A stretch of 64,000 nucleotides of DNA from Lathyrus oleraceus (GCF_024323335.1 NC_066583.1:272374916-272438915), one strand, 5' to 3'. Positions 12,323-25,349 are shown, counted from the stretch's first letter. Notes: generated by a model not told the origin, from the sequence alone. Translations and numbers: made by a program.

Positions 12323-14044
12323 TTAGGCAAAGTATTTCTTGTCTGCATCAGCATTCACAGGACGAGTGAACTCTTCACCATCCATAGTTGTAAGAATCAA
12401 AGCACCGCCTGAAAAGGCTCTCTTCACAACATATGGACCTTCATAATTAGGAGTCCATTTTCCCCTAGCATATGGTTTGATAGATAGAATCTTCTTGAGC
12501 ACAAGGTCACATTCTCTGAACACACGAGGCCTGACCTTCTTATCAAATGCCTTTTTCATTCTTTGCTAATATAACTTACCATGACACATGGCAGTCGATC
12601 TCTTCTTTTCAATTAAATTCAACTGATCATATCTGGTTTGGCACCATTCAACTTCAGTCAACTTGACTTCCATCAAGACACGCAGTGATGGGATCTCAAC
12701 TTCCACGGGGAGTACAACTTCCATACCATAAACAAGTGAGAAAGGGGTTGCCCCTGTTGAAGTGCGGATGGTTGTACGGTACCCATGCAGAGCAAATGGG
12801 AGCATTTCATGCCAATCTTTATACACCATAACCATCTTCTGAATGATCTTCTTGATGTTCTTATTTGTAGCTTTAACAACCCCATTCATCTTAGGTCTGT
12901 AGGGAGAAGAATTATGATATGCAATCTTGAAGTCTTTGCAAAGAGCTTCCACCATATTATTGTTCAAGTTCGATCCATTATCAGTAGTGATCTTACTTGG
13001 TACACCATAACGACATATAATCTGATTCTTGATAAACCTCACAACAACTTGCTTGGTCACATTTGCATACGATGCCACTTCAACCCACTTTATGAAGTAA
13101 TCAATAGCCACCAAAATAAAATGACATGCGTTCGAAGATTTGGGCTCAAGCATGCCAATAATACCAATTTCCCACATGGAGAAGGGCCATGGAAAGGAGA
13201 TGACATTCAACAGTGTCGGAGGAACATGAATCTTATCTGCATAAATTTGACACTTGTGGCATTTCTTCACAAACTTGCCATAATCAGATTCCATTGTCAG
13301 CCAATAGTAAGCTACTCTCAACATCTTCTTTGCTATATCATGTCCATTGGAATGAGTAGCAAAGGAACCTTCATAGACTTCAGTCATCAACATGTATGCT
13401 TCGTGTCTATCCACACATTTGAGCAAAACCATATCGAAGTTTCTCTTGTAAAGCACATCACCATTCAGGTAGAAGTTCCCAGCTAATCTCCTCAAAGTCT
13501 TCTTATCTTTCAAAGCTGCCCCAGGCGGGTAAATTTGACTTTGAAGGAAACATTTGATATCAAAATACCACGACTTTTCATTTTTAAATTCTTCAATGGA
13601 GAACACATGAGTTGGCCTATCAAGACGCATCACAGTCAAATTGGGAACTTCATTCCAAAATTTTACCACGATCATTGAAGCCAATGTTGTAAGAGCATCT
13701 GCCATCCAATTTTCATCTCGAGGGATATGATAAAACTCAACCTTTATAAAGAAAGTTGAAATCCTCCTCGCATAGTCTCTATATGGTATCAAACCGGGTT
13801 GATTCGTCTCCCATTCGCCTTTGATCTGATTCACAACCAAAGATGAATCTCCATAGACGTCAAGATACTCGATTCTGAGATCAATGGCCTCTTCAAGCCC
13901 CAAAATGCAAGCTTCATACTCAACCATATTGTTTGTACACTTGAAAGTTAATCTAGCTGTAAACGAAAAATGAGTGCCTTGAGGAGTAATAATCACTGCC
14001 CTAATACCATTACCATACGGATTAACAACTCCATCAAATATCAT
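12323..14044 (-). pseudogene. Element C archaeal-type RNase H plus integrase
   Basis: This is one long open stretch of 492 codons followed, after a stop at 12563-12565 (apparently a former Gln codon), by 78 more codons in frame. The N-terminal third is the second, archaeal-like RNase H of the Tat lineage: acidic residues sit in MIFDGVVN, VEYEA, VYGDSSLV and NWMADAL. Then comes the integrase. Its zinc-binding H-H-C-C is seen in HSNGHD and KKCHKCQIYAD. In the catalytic core the first Asp is in VAIDYFIKW and the second in TTDNGSN. The expected Glu is replaced by Lys in PKMNGVVKATNKN. The C-terminal piece keeps the GPYVV motif of the GPY/F module, which helps bind DNA. The RNase H removes RNA from hybrid intermediates; the integrase inserts the DNA copy in the nucleus. 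Neither the stop nor the Lys is compatible with a working enzyme. Confidence 0.9.
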
Positions 14045-14051
14045 GCCCCAA

Positions 14052-14703
14052 CGAGACCAGATTCTGGCCCTTCTTCAAGCAATGGTTCATCACAATCTTT
14101 CATTTTCAAGTACTAAATCTCTTCATCAGGAAAATCATACTACACTGACTGATAGTCTTCAATCGGTTGGTGAGATAAATCGTCAGCCAAGGCACTACCT
14201 TTAATAGCTTTTTGAGATTGGTATTAAATATCATACTCTGATAACAACATCTGCCAACGGGCAATCCTCCCAGTTAAAGCAGGCTTTTCAAAAATATATT
14301 TGATTGGATCCATTTTGGATATTAACCAAGTAGTATGATTCAACATGTACTGGCGCAGACGCTTAGCAGCCCAAGCCAATGCACAACAAGTATTTTCAAG
14401 CATAGAATACCGAGTCTCATAGTCGGTGAACTTCTTACTGAGGTAGTAAATTGCATATTCTTTCTTACCAAATTCATCTTGCTGACCAAGAACACAACCC
14501 ATACTCTTATCAAGCACAGTCAAATACATGATCAAAAGTCTTCCTTCAACAGGCGGAGACAAAATCGAAGGCTCAAGCAGATACTCTTTGATACTATCAA
14601 ACGCTTTCTGGAAATCTTCGGTCCAATCACAAGACTAATCTTTTCGAAGAAGCTTGATTATAGGCGCACATGCGGCAGTCATATGCGATATAAATTTTGA
14701 GAT
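14052..14703 (-). pseudogene. Element C end of reverse transcriptase and first RNase H
   Basis: On the minus strand, reading continues from the target duplicate next to element A. After about 45 codons of connection-domain sequence (with a stop near 14637), the open stretch 14562-14224 carries RNase H phrases LIMYLTVLDKSMGCVLGQ, YYLSKKFTDYETRYSMLE and RLRQYMLNHTTWLISKMD. A stop follows SEYDI at about 14224-14226, where element A has a Glu codon. A linker with further stops leads to the second RNase H. This is the other half of the coding region at 33420-32643 and was separated from it by insertion of element A. Confidence 0.85.
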
Positions 14704-14708
14704 ATAGT
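14704..14708 (+). repeat. Target-site duplicate ATAGT, left of element A
   Basis: ATAGT directly precedes the TGTAAGAC start of element A and recurs at 32638-32642 directly after its 3' LTR. Five bases is the usual duplication length for Ty3-type integrases. Confidence 0.9.
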
Positions 14709-17700
14709 TGTAAGACTCCAATTTTTACCATAAGATCCCTCATGCTATCTCATCATATGCATTAGCATTGGGATCACACCTTGACATCCTCCTTACCCCT
14801 CATTCATTAGGTTTTCATTGGGAGAGATCACCAAGCACATTTAATTGTATCGCACTTCACTTTTCTTCATTTACTAACCAAAATACCAAAAATATGTCAA
14901 TGTATAGTTTGTTGCTTTTGTAGGTAGTGTACATGCTCACCTATGCTCCATCAAGCTCATATCTAGGGTTTGAGACCTTCAATGCAAGGAGCTCAATAAA
15001 GAATTGGTTTACATTGGCTCTAGACATCATATATGGATCCCCATAATCTTCACATGTTATTTTGGTCAAGAAATCATCAGGAGTTTGGAGTTGGTTTGCC
15101 TGGGAAACCCTAATTCATCTGAGTATCTTGTCTGACTTCTTCAATAAGTTTCTTCAACAATTGATCAAATATTTCAAGGGACACTTCACACTACATCATC
15201 TTATGCATATATGATCCTCCATGAGTCCCAAAAGTCAAGAGAATGTCAAGCTAGCAAGTTGGTTCATGGTGGTTGACCAGAGGAAGTCAACTGGTCAAAA
15301 CTGGGGTTCCCTAGACCCTATATCCTACAATATTTGTCATATGAAAATGATTCTAAGAGAAATGTAACTCTAAATGACATTACAAACAACTTTCATGTTG
15401 AAGTCAAGAGCTAGTTTTGTTTGGAAAGTCATTTTTATGGTGAAAGATTATAGGTCCTTTTGTCTGAACCCTAGTTAGAAGGTCAACTTCCAAAGACCAT
15501 AACATTCTTAATTTTTATGATATGAAAGCCATTAAAGTTTCATGATCAAACTCAATATGTCCTCTTAAACGTTTATGTTTGGAATAAGTTCAGATTGAAC
15601 TTTAAAATGCATGTTCCAAGAGGAAACATTATGGGTCATTTTGGGCCAATACCATTGAACAAGTGATTTTCCTTAACTTCTGAAATGCATAACTCCTTCA
15701 TGCCAAATCCAAATGAGGTCAAATTTGTGAACAAATTTAATAGGTTTGAAAGAGATAAAACTTTGATGAAGGAGCATTTCTCATTTGAAGTCCATAGAAA
15801 AAGTTATTCAAGGTGGAAGAAGTGAACATTTGACTTGGGACTTAGAAAATTTTCGAATATGTTTGATTTTCCAAACTTCCACCTCAAAATTCATCATGAT
15901 CCAAGCTTAAAATGAAAAGGTGTTTAACATGAAAGTTGTTCCCATTGATCTCACCCTTCCAAAAAGTCCAAAATCATCTCATTTGGACAAAGTATGATTT
16001 ACTTGCACATGGGTGTAAGTTGAAGCACCATTTGGATAATTTCAAGTTCCAATTTCCACACACGCTTGCATGAGCTTCTAACATGATTTCAGCATATTGT
16101 ACATTGGACTTTGGATCAGATGACATTATTTCATGGGCCTCATGCACGCCCATGCATCCATGCAAGGGAGAATTTGAAATTTTGCTAAATTTGGAAGTGT
16201 GCAAATATCATTCATATTGGCTATAAATAGGACCCTCGATGATCAGAAATGGGATCCCTCTTGCCCAAGCTTCGACCCCCTTCTTCCCCAAACACCATTG
16301 AAAGGATAATCTTGAAGGTTTCTTGAGAAACCGAGTTTCAATTCTCCTTCTGTTTTAGGATTGAAACTCCAAGAGTCCAAGCTTTCTAACCATTCAAAAC
16401 ATCTTCTGCAAGCTTCTAGAGTCAAGCCAAGCCAAATTGGAAGCAAAACCAAGCTAATCTGAAGCTCCTCGAAGGTGAGATTTCAGAAACTTTTCTTCTT
16501 CAATTCTCCCTCATTTCTTATCCATTTTGACTGATTGTTGGTTTGCTGAAGTCCTACCAATGTAGGGAACAAGATTGTGTTGCTTTGAGGTTAAATCGAA
16601 GAAACTCAGATCATGATCCTCAAACTTTAAATCCCTGTATCTTTTTATATATTTGGAATTGGACAAAATTGAGGCCAGATTCATGCTCTTGAGCATTTTT
16701 CCTTCAAAATAGTGTACTCATTTTCCATTTTTCTTTGAGTTGAGCTTGGACCAGTCCGGTGGTCCTCACTGGAGAAGATGACTGGAGTCAGGGCTCCAGT
16801 GGTGTGTTGGCAAAGTTTCAACCATCTGATCGGGTCCACAGCTTCTAATCTCATCCATCCAAAGTAATTACCACACGTGTGAGACTGTTGACTCGTGTGC
16901 ACATGGAGCGCGCGTTTTCATCCATCTGATCTGCCACCTCAATTAATAAGGGAGATCAAATGGTTCTCATTTTTTTGAATTTTCTGATTTTCCATTTAAT
17001 TGCTTATTTTTCATTAATTCATATTAATTTCATTATTGATCCAAAAAATATGGGACTTTCACACAAAAAATTCAAATATTTTCCTCTTTCATTTTTTGAA
17101 TTAAAATTATACTTTGGATTAATATTCATATTTTTCATGATTTAATTGTTTGGGTGCATATTTTTAATTGTTTAAAAATACTTCTGACTTTTTAAAAATA
17201 ATGAAATTTTGTCTCCAAGGTCCTTTGACATTGTTTGACCTATGATAAATCTCTTGGCCATTTATTTGGTATTTTGAAGAGGTTTTAGGGTTTTTATCAA
17301 ACATAATTTGATTTAAATGCATTTTAATTTGATTTTTAATTGATTAATTGTGAATAAATTGTGTTGAGCCATTTTTATTGACTTGTGAAGTTTGACTATG
17401 TATTTTGGCCTTGGTAAAGGTTGATTTGACTTTTGTTGGATTAAGATCATTGGATTTAGGGGATTGATGAAATGCACATTTCATCTCCCAAAATGAATGA
17501 ATGATTTTAATTTAATAAAACTCCTCCCATGACCAATTTGTGTTTGTCTTATTTCCCCTCCCTCTTCATCTTCAATGTTATTCTATCCCATCCCCTTCAT
17601 TGACCAATGACATCTCAATATCCTAAGGCTAATTGGTTCATCAATAACTTCATGTTAGACGAACCAATATAAGTATGAATGAGATTAGGTTCATCCTTTG

Positions 17701-19411
17701 ATCATTTTCTTTTATGTGTGTGGTATGTTTTAGGAGTATGGTTCATTATACCATATCTCTAATATGTATTAACACCGAAATTTGTATTGCCCGACCTCAG
17801 ATAGTTATGACTTCTACATAAGTCCTATACGCTAAATTTTGATCCAAAGGCATATCATTCTAGTAAGTGAGATTGTAAGTCTCCCCCTTTCATGATATTG
17901 TGTGGAAACTTGGCCTTTTTCCCTTCCTTTGGAAGATATCTTGGTTCAAGGATCCATGCTTGTGAGTAGAGGGTTGAGTGTTCTCTAAAGAATGACTTAA
18001 ACAATTGAAAAGCAAAACTCCACTAACATCTAATCAACTAACATTTGACTAACCTTTTCATTACAAGTCATTTACTTTATGCCATTTAAATTCAAGTCAT
18101 TTACCATTTTACATATCATTTAACTTGTTTATGTTTATGTCATTTCCCTTTGCTCACTTGAGCCATATATTGTGATTGTATATACTTGTTTGTGTATCTT
18201 GTTTGTGTTTATGGTCTTAGGACCTTAAAATGCCTAATAAATAACAAAAAACCCTGAAAAATGTTTGTGTTGACTGTTGGATTTGATCTGAGCTTTGGAC
18301 TTAGAATTAGGCAACATTCCCTATGCAAAAGGACTTGGCCAATGCCAAAATTTCTGAAACTAAGTTCTTGTGATTTGAATTCTCATATGATGCAAGTGTT
18401 GAGATCCACATGAGTTCATCTGCTACATGGTCTTGATGCACATGTTACTTTGAACTTGTGTCTAATGCCTTATTTTGAGTCATTCAAGGAGTATGTCATA
18501 TGATATATGGGGAAGATTATGAAGAAGACTATGAAGTTGCTAGCTTGGATGTGGCTATCTTTATTTGATGCCTTATTCTTCATCTTGCTTGCTTATTGAT
18601 ATTGCTTGATTTAAAATCGAAAGGAAAAGTGGGTTTCTATATGACATTTTTGTCTATTGGATTGCATCCCATTGGTCAGATCTTTTCAACCCTTAACTTT
18701 TAAATTTTTGATTAGGATTAGTCTCTTCATCTCCTCCCACTTCTTAAATTTCAAATCTCTCCCCCTTTTTAAAACCTTCTTTGCTTGTGATTTCTAAACT
18801 TAGACTTTATTGCAAACTAGAAACTTTGGCCTTATGCCATTTCATTTTTGAACTCTTTTTCTTTATCAAACTTGTAAATGAACTTAACCATATTGACTCA
18901 AAATTTCAAAAGACAAAAAGAACTAACACTCATTCAAACTCTCTTAGGCCTTTTGTGCCTCTTTTAAACTTAAATTTTTGTTAAAAGCAATTCACTCACT
19001 TTGAAATTGATACCACGAACTACGAGGTTTTGATCCCTCATTTTTATGTTGGTACGTAGGCACAAGTCCGAAGGTCTTGTCAAACACAAAAACATAATTA
19101 ATGAATTCTTTTCTCATCCCCAAACTCTATTTATTGCAACCATCTTTTATACTAAAACACATACACACATAAAAAAGGGCTCCCTAGGAGTACCTAGGAC
19201 ACTTTGGGTGCTAACACCTTCCCTCTGTGTAACCAACCCCCTTACCTGTAATCTCTGGCATTTTATTAGTTTTGATTTAAAAACTTCTTATCTTTGGGTT
19301 TTGTTCGTAATTTTCCCTTTTCCTTTGGAAACAATAAAAGCGCGGTGGTGACTCTGGTTTTATTGACGTTAAGTTTATCCATAGCTTGATGGTCATGAAT
19401 TTACCGCTATA
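14709..19411 (+). repeat. 5' LTR of element A
   Basis: Starts TGTAAGACTCC and ends TTACCGCTATA; the 3' LTR ends CTACA, so one base of the terminal CA has changed. Length is 4703 bp. No gene is seen inside; the short open stretches at 16243-16902 (minus) and 18781-19351 (plus) have no domain and also occur as LTR sequence elsewhere in the window. Confidence 0.9.
19020..19080 (+). other. LTR stem-loop module, element A 5' LTR
   Basis: CTACG (19020-19024) pairs with CGTAG (19055-19059). ACAAG (19062-19066) pairs with CTTGT (19076-19080). The module lies about 330 bases before the LTR end. Confidence 0.55.
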
Positions 19412-19420
19412 TAAATTAAG

Positions 19421-19438
19421 TGGCGACTTTGCTGGGGA
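19421..19438 (+). other. Primer binding site of element A, tRNA-Arg-like
   Basis: TGGCGACTTTGCTGGGGA lies nine bases after the LTR end and differs at one base from the site of element B (TGGCGACTCTGCTGGGGA). It would pair with a tRNA ending in ...TCGCCA. Ogre elements are known to use tRNA-Arg; the match here is from memory of that family. Confidence 0.75.
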
Positions 19439-20283
19439 GTAGTCCTCAGTGTGTTTAGCCTACTTTTTTATGTGTATATATTTGTATACTTGATGTTTGT
19501 ATATTCGTTTGTGTGATATAATCTACTTGTTGTGCTTGGTGATCTATAAGTGGTGAGATAAGTTCTAACCCGAACTTGAGTGCAATTAAGATATGAGGAT
19601 GGTATAGTCATGTTCGACCTGTGTGAGTAGTCCTTAACAAGTTGGCTTAAGACCCATCTACTCAGTGGAGACCCCTTTTGGAGCTATTGATGTCACACAA
19701 GTTATTTGTGGTTAGGCATTACTTTCTCTGATTTGGGGTCCGAGAAGCTGAGAACCATAGAACATTTAACCCAACTTGGCCTATTTAGGACGTAGTGCGG
19801 AGACTGTTCAAGTGTAGACTTGATAACAGTTGTTACGTGACACTGCACTCAGACGAGTTTCTCTTGAGAATAATATGGGTTGATGAGTCAGTCATCCTAA
19901 CCTGTAATATCTGATATATGGAATTAAGACTCTGGGAACTTTTTAGAATATGATCTACAAGTTTTTATCCTTAGTACACTCCTTTGGGATGTTTCTTAAC
20001 CTGACTCCATGCTCGTGACTCACAACAAACCCTTGATTCTTGGTTGATCCAATCAAGTCTTGTCAATATCAATGGAACTTGGGTGTTGATAAGGTGAAAA
20101 CCATAATCAACCAAAATGGATGATTGATCTTGACAATGACTCGATTCATCCCTTGAACTTTGTTTGTTTGCCTTGTGTGTGATCCCTTATTTGTGATTGT
20201 TGCATTCATGCACATCATAACATTCATCACACGAAAAATAACTTCAAGGAACTGAGGTTTTATTTGCAAAATATTTTCAGACC
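19439..20283 (+). other. Untranslated leader of element A
   Basis: About 845 bases between the primer site and ORF1. I see no gene and no clear repeat; it is probably the RNA leader carrying packaging signals, which I cannot locate. Confidence 0.6.
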
Positions 20284-21726
20284 ATGGATTGTGGACGAAG
20301 GAACACTAAGAAGTACAATTTCAGATGTCCTGATTTGAAAAAGATAAGGAAGCTATCATCTTTTGTATTAGATCCCTTGGACTTCAAGCAACGTCATGGG
20401 AAGCTCCTATCTATATTATCTGCTGATATGGTTGAAGGACTCTTGAGTGTGTTGGTTCAGTTTTATGGTCCTCTCTACCATTGCTTCACTTTTCTCGATT
20501 ATCAGCTTGTGCCTATGTTAGAAGAGTATGCCCATCTCTTGGGAATACCCGTTTCTGACAAGGTTCCCTTTAGTGGATTGGAAGAGATTCCCAAATCTCA
20601 TATTATAGCTGGAGCTCTTCATCTGAAAAAGTCTGAGATTGAGGCTCATTGGGTGAAGAAAGGAGGAATATCTAGGTTGACTTCTGAGTTCCTTATTGGG
20701 AAAGCTACTGATTTTGCTCAAACCGGAAGTGTTGATGCTTTTGAAGATATCTTTGTATTGCTCATCTATGGTTTGGCTTTGTTCCCTAACATTGACGGTT
20801 TTGTTGATGTTAACGCCATTAGAATCTTCTTGATTGGGAATCCTGTGCCTACTCTGTTAGGTGATATGTACTCCTCTTTGCATCTAAGGAATTCTAAAGA
20901 TGGTGGGACTATTGTGTGTTGTGTTCCTCTTCTGTACAAGTGGTTTATTTCGCACTTGCCTCAGACACCTGCTTTTGTGGAGAACAAATAATGTCTACGA
21001 TGGTCTCAGAGACTTATGTCTCTCACTAATGATGATATGGTTTGGTATGACTCTGCATTGAGTAGCCTGGATATTATTGACAGTTGTGGTGAATTCTCTA
21101 ATGTGCCCCTCATTGGTACACAAGGAGGAATCAACTACATCCCTGCTTTGGCTCGACGTCAACTTGGGTTCCCCTTGAGAGGCAAACCTAATAACACCCA
21201 GTTAGAAGGTCTTTTCTATCAAGAGGGTAAATATCCCCAACATTTGAAGCAGAAGATGATACATGCTTGGCATAATATGCATAGGAAAGGAAGGTCCGAG
21301 CTTGGTCCGTGCAGCTGTGTAGCTTTGGAAGCTTACACTACTTTGATGAAGAAGAGAGCTTTGGAATTGAAGATGCCGTATGCTTGTGAAAGACCTATGT
21401 CTATGGTTGTGGTTGAGCCATTAACTCTCCCTAACCAAGATGTAGAGGAGTTGGAAGACGCACTCGCTAAGATGAAGCAAGAGAAGGATATGTGGGAAGA
21501 GCGGTTTCATGCTTTGAGCCGAAAGCATAAGGAGTTACAGCTTGAGTCTAAGGATAAATATGCGCTTATTGAAATTCTTGAAGACCGAGTAGTGAAGAGA
21601 CAAAGAGAGCCAGAGGGTCCATCTTCCTCTAGTATGCCTCGGCCTTTCGGTGCTTGGAAGAAGATTGATGATCAGCTTGTCCTCGAGAAGGCTCAAATGA
21701 AGACTTCTTTTGAGTCTGAGACTTGA
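20284..21726 (+). pseudogene. Element A ORF1, Ogre-specific protein with one internal stop
   Basis: Two open stretches, 20284-20991 and 21016-21726, lie in the same frame and are separated by one TAA at 20989-20991; without it the protein would be about 480 residues. The first part (FVLDPLDFKQRHGKLLSILS, YHCFTFLDYQLVPMLEEYAH) resembles the plant DUF7745 domain, a relative of the plant mobile domain, found in legume retroelement proteins. The last 100 residues are rich in Glu and Lys with heptad-like spacing (LEDALAKMKQEKDMWEERFH) and probably form a coiled coil. An additional ORF ahead of gag is a hallmark of Ogre elements; its function is unknown. The stop could be a single C-to-T change from CAA. 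Confidence 0.85.
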
Positions 21727-22004
21727 TGCATTCGAAGGAAGTACGCGCCTGCAGCCAAATCATCTGACACTGTTGTTAGGGGATCCTTAGGATGATTAGT
21801 TTCCTTTTCTATTGTACTTGTATTTTGGTTTCTGAAATTGTACTCAGTGTAATCCTTCCAAAATTAGATGAATAAAAGAGATTTTTATGGTCAATCAAAT
21901 TATTATTATATACTTGCAAATAAAATAGTATGTTCCTTGAAAATAAAAACAATCAAAACATTGCATTTCATGCATCATTTGCCTAACAGGTTTTCTTCTG
22001 CCAG

Positions 22005-23694
22005 ATGTCTTATTGGTTATTCTTCTGTGCTTTAGCCAAGCTGACTCACCGATACAACACTCGCGCCAATCAACTGAGAATCATGGAACATTTGGAACAA
22101 GAGAACCGAGAACTGAAAGATGAGATTGCTCGTTTGACTACCATGATGGAGTCTGTTCTAGCTACTCAAAATCAGTCTTCTCCAACGCCTGTAACTCCTC
22201 CCCCTCAGAGGAATGTCATTTCAGAGGTTGCTACCTCAATTGTGCATGCCACTCAGTTTGCTATGACTATGCCTGTCAGATTCCCGTGGGGAATGCCATC
22301 GAACTTTGTGCCTGAAGGGTTTACGCTTACCTTTGCTTCTATGCCGACATCTAGCCCGGTCATGTCTGTTCCGCCTCTAGTTGTTCACACTCTGCCTCGT
22401 GCCGAGGACACCATATACCATTCCGAGCCGTCTGAAGGCCCTGATGTTTATGAGAAGATGGACGAAATGAAAGATCAGTTCCTTGAGCTGCGAAAGGAAT
22501 TGAAAACTCTGAGAGGTAAGGACTTGTCTGGTAAGCGTGCCGCTGAACTCTGTTTGGTTTCCAATGTCAAGATCCCGATGAAGTTCAAAGTCCCTGACTT
22601 TGAAAAGTATAAGGGAAATACCTGTCCACTTAGCCATCTCGTCATGTATGCCAGGAAAATGTCAACACAAACTGATAATGATCAATTACTGATTCACTAT
22701 TTCCAAGATAGTCTGACTGGTGCTGCTATGAGGTGGTACATGGGGTTGGATAGTGCAAGTGTTCGCACAATTCAATGATTTGGGTGAAGCTTTTATGAAG
22801 CAGTATAAGTACAACATGGACATGGCGCCTGATAGAGACCAACTAAGGTCTATGTCTCAGAAGGACAAAGAGACATTTAAAGAGTATGCCCAGAGGTGGA
22901 GAGAGCTTGCTGCTCAGATCAATCCTTCGTTGGAAGAGAAAGAGATGACCCAGATTTTCCTTAAGACCCTGCGTTCGTTTTATTATGAACGCATGATTGC
23001 TAGTGATCCTAGTGATTTTACTGAAATGGTAAACATGGGGATGAGGTTAGAAGAAGGTGTTCGTGAGGGACGTTTGTCTAAGGAAGAGGTATCATCAAGC
23101 AAGAAGTATGGGAGCAGTTTCGCCAGAAATAAGGAAGGTGAAACCAATGCAGTATCTATGGGGAGGCAGATGAGGCCTCATGTTAAAATAAATCCGCAAC
23201 CACGTCAATATCATTACCAAGTTTCATCAGTTATTCTAGTATTTTCAAACAATCAATCAACACCAATTCAACAACAACATCAACAACAGCCACAACAAAG
23301 AACAAACAACTACTACAACAACAACAATAATCAACAACAACAACAACAACAAAATTTTGAGAGGAAGAAGGCCTCTTTTGACCTTATTCCTATGACGTAC
23401 GCCGAACTCTACCCATCTTTGGTTCTCAAGAACCTACTCCAACCAAGAAATCCGCCACAAATCCCAGAACCACTTCCATGGTGGTATAAGCCTGAACTCC
23501 GTTGTGCCTTTCATCAAGGAGCTCCTGGCCATGATATTGAAAAATGCTACCCGTTGAAGTATGAGGTCCAAAAGCTAGTAAAAAGTGGGATGGTGTCCTT
23601 TGAGGACCGTGCGCCGAATGTAAAAGCTAAGTTATTGCCTGCTCATGGTAATTCCTCTATTAATATGGTAGATGGTTGGCCAGGAAGCTTTTGA
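22005..23694 (+). pseudogene. gag: Element A gag, frameshifted
   Basis: The N-terminal part (22005-22778) has a coiled-coil-like start (EHLEQENRELKDEIARLTTM), a Pro-rich linker and the retrotransposon gag core (FKVPDFEKYKGNTCPLSHL, LTGAAMRWYMGLDSAS). One extra A near 22769 shifts the frame. Gag then continues in the new frame (22753-23694) with FNDLGEAFMKQYKYN and MSQKDKETFKEYAQRWRELA, a Gln/Asn-rich tract at about 23260-23355 encoded by CAA/CAG and AAC repeats, and the zinc knuckle-like C-x2-H-x5-H-x4-C in CAFHQGAPGHDIEKC. The product would form the particle shell and bind the element RNA. A TGA at 23692-23694 ends it; the same TGA is found in element C. Confidence 0.9.
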
Positions 23695-23703
23695 GTCTTC
23701 GAT

Positions 23704-25349
23704 GTGCGACGTATTCGTCGGTCCTTGGTGGAGATTCATAGGACCTTGTGTACCATCAATGATTGTAAGCATGACCATGACGGTTGTGCGATTTGTAGTG
23801 TAAACCCCCGTGGGTGTTCAATCGTCAAGAGAGATATCCAAAAGTTGATGGATGAGAATGTAATCCATATTCAACAATCGAGGGATATAGATGATGTGAA
23901 TGTTATTGTTCCAGTGTTTAAAACCCCTGAGCGGGTAGTGATTCAGTTTGACAGCAACAGCAGTAAGAGCGTCAATAGATCAGTATCGTCGTTAGTAATA
24001 CGGTTAGCGGGCCCTGTCCCGTATGCATCCGATAGAGTTGTTCCGTACCAGTATAATGCTACTATGTTGGAGAATGGTCAAAAGGTTCTGTTGCCTACGA
24101 CCAATTCTGTTGTGAACATTGCCGATATAGCGAAGGTGACTCGTAGCGGTCGTGTATTTGGACCTGCCTTTCCAAAAGAGGTGATAGAACATGTGTCTGT
24201 TGGTAAGAAGATTGATGTGCCAGTAACGAATCCGGTTAATGCTCCAAAGTGTCAGTCTGGTGAATCCAGCTATTTGAAGCCTAGTGATGATGATGAGGTA
24301 CTGAGATTGATAAAGAAGAGTGGATTCAATATGGTGGAGCAGCTGCTCCAAACTCCGTCGAAGATTTCAGTGTTGTCTCTGCTAATGAATTCGGAAGCGC
24401 ACAGAGAAGCACTACAAAGAGTGTTGGAGAAAGCCTATGTGGAGCATGATGTAACTGTGGATTAATTTGACCATATTGTTGCTAACACTACTTCCTGCAA
24501 CAACTTGAGTTTCTGTGATGAAGAACTTCCCGAGGAAGGCAAAAATCACAATCTGGCATTGCATATATCGATGAATTGCAAGGAGGATGCGTTGTCAAAT
24601 GTGTTGGTTGATACTGGTTCTTCTTTGAATGTACTCCCCAAGTCAACTCTGTCAAGGTTAACATATCAAGGCACCCCAATGAGATACAGTGGCGTGATCA
24701 TCAAAGCTTTTGATGGTTCTCGCAAGACTGTTATAGGAGAAGTGGACCTTCCAGTGAAGATAGGTCCAAGTGATTTCCAAATTACTTTTCAAGTAATGTA
24801 CATCCACCCGGCCTATAGCTGCTTGTCGGGAAGGCTATGGATACATGAGGCTGGAGCTGTAATGTCCACTCTACATCAAAAGTTGAAGTTTGTGAAGAAT
24901 GGCAAGCTTGTCATTGTGGGTGGAGAGAAAGCGTTGTTGGTGAGCCATCTGTCGTCTTTTTCATATGTGGAAGCTGAAGAGGAGGTTGGAACTCCATTCC
25001 AAGCCTTGTCTATTGCTGAAGTGAAGAGAACTGGGGCACCTATGTCCTCTTTCAAAGACGCTCATAAGATTATTGAAGATGGCAGTTCAGATCAGTGGGG
25101 CCGTATGGTAGAGGTCGCCGAGAACAAGAACCGATCCGGATTGGGATTTCAGCGAGGGTCGTCTTATGTTAAAGCTGAAGATATGCAACCGAGTTTCTGT
25201 AGCGGAGGGTTCATCCATGGTAATAAACAACACTCAGCTGCTGTGATCGAGGGTGATGAAGATGAAGACTGCGCCAATTTTGTGACGCATGGAAAGGCTT
25301 GTAACAATTGGATCGCTGTTGATGTTCCTGTTATTGTGCATCGCTCTAA
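23704..25349 (+). pseudogene. Element A protease region
   Basis: In the same frame as the second half of gag. The first part (23704-24465) holds a Cys/His cluster, HDHDGCAICSVNPRGC, and a long spacer. A TAA at 24463-24465 interrupts it; element C has a Gln codon there. The second part (24505 onward) holds the retropepsin active site, Asp-Thr-Gly in NVLVDTGSSLNVLPK, and the flap region that follows. The enzyme would cut the polyprotein during particle maturation. The tail (WGRMVEVAENKNRSGLGFQ) ends at the intron donor position near 25349. Intact active site but broken frame. Confidence 0.88.

Noticed and set aside
12785..13486. 233-codon plus-strand open stretch
   Set aside because: It lies antisense to the element C integrase, which has clear motifs; this is a shadow of that gene.
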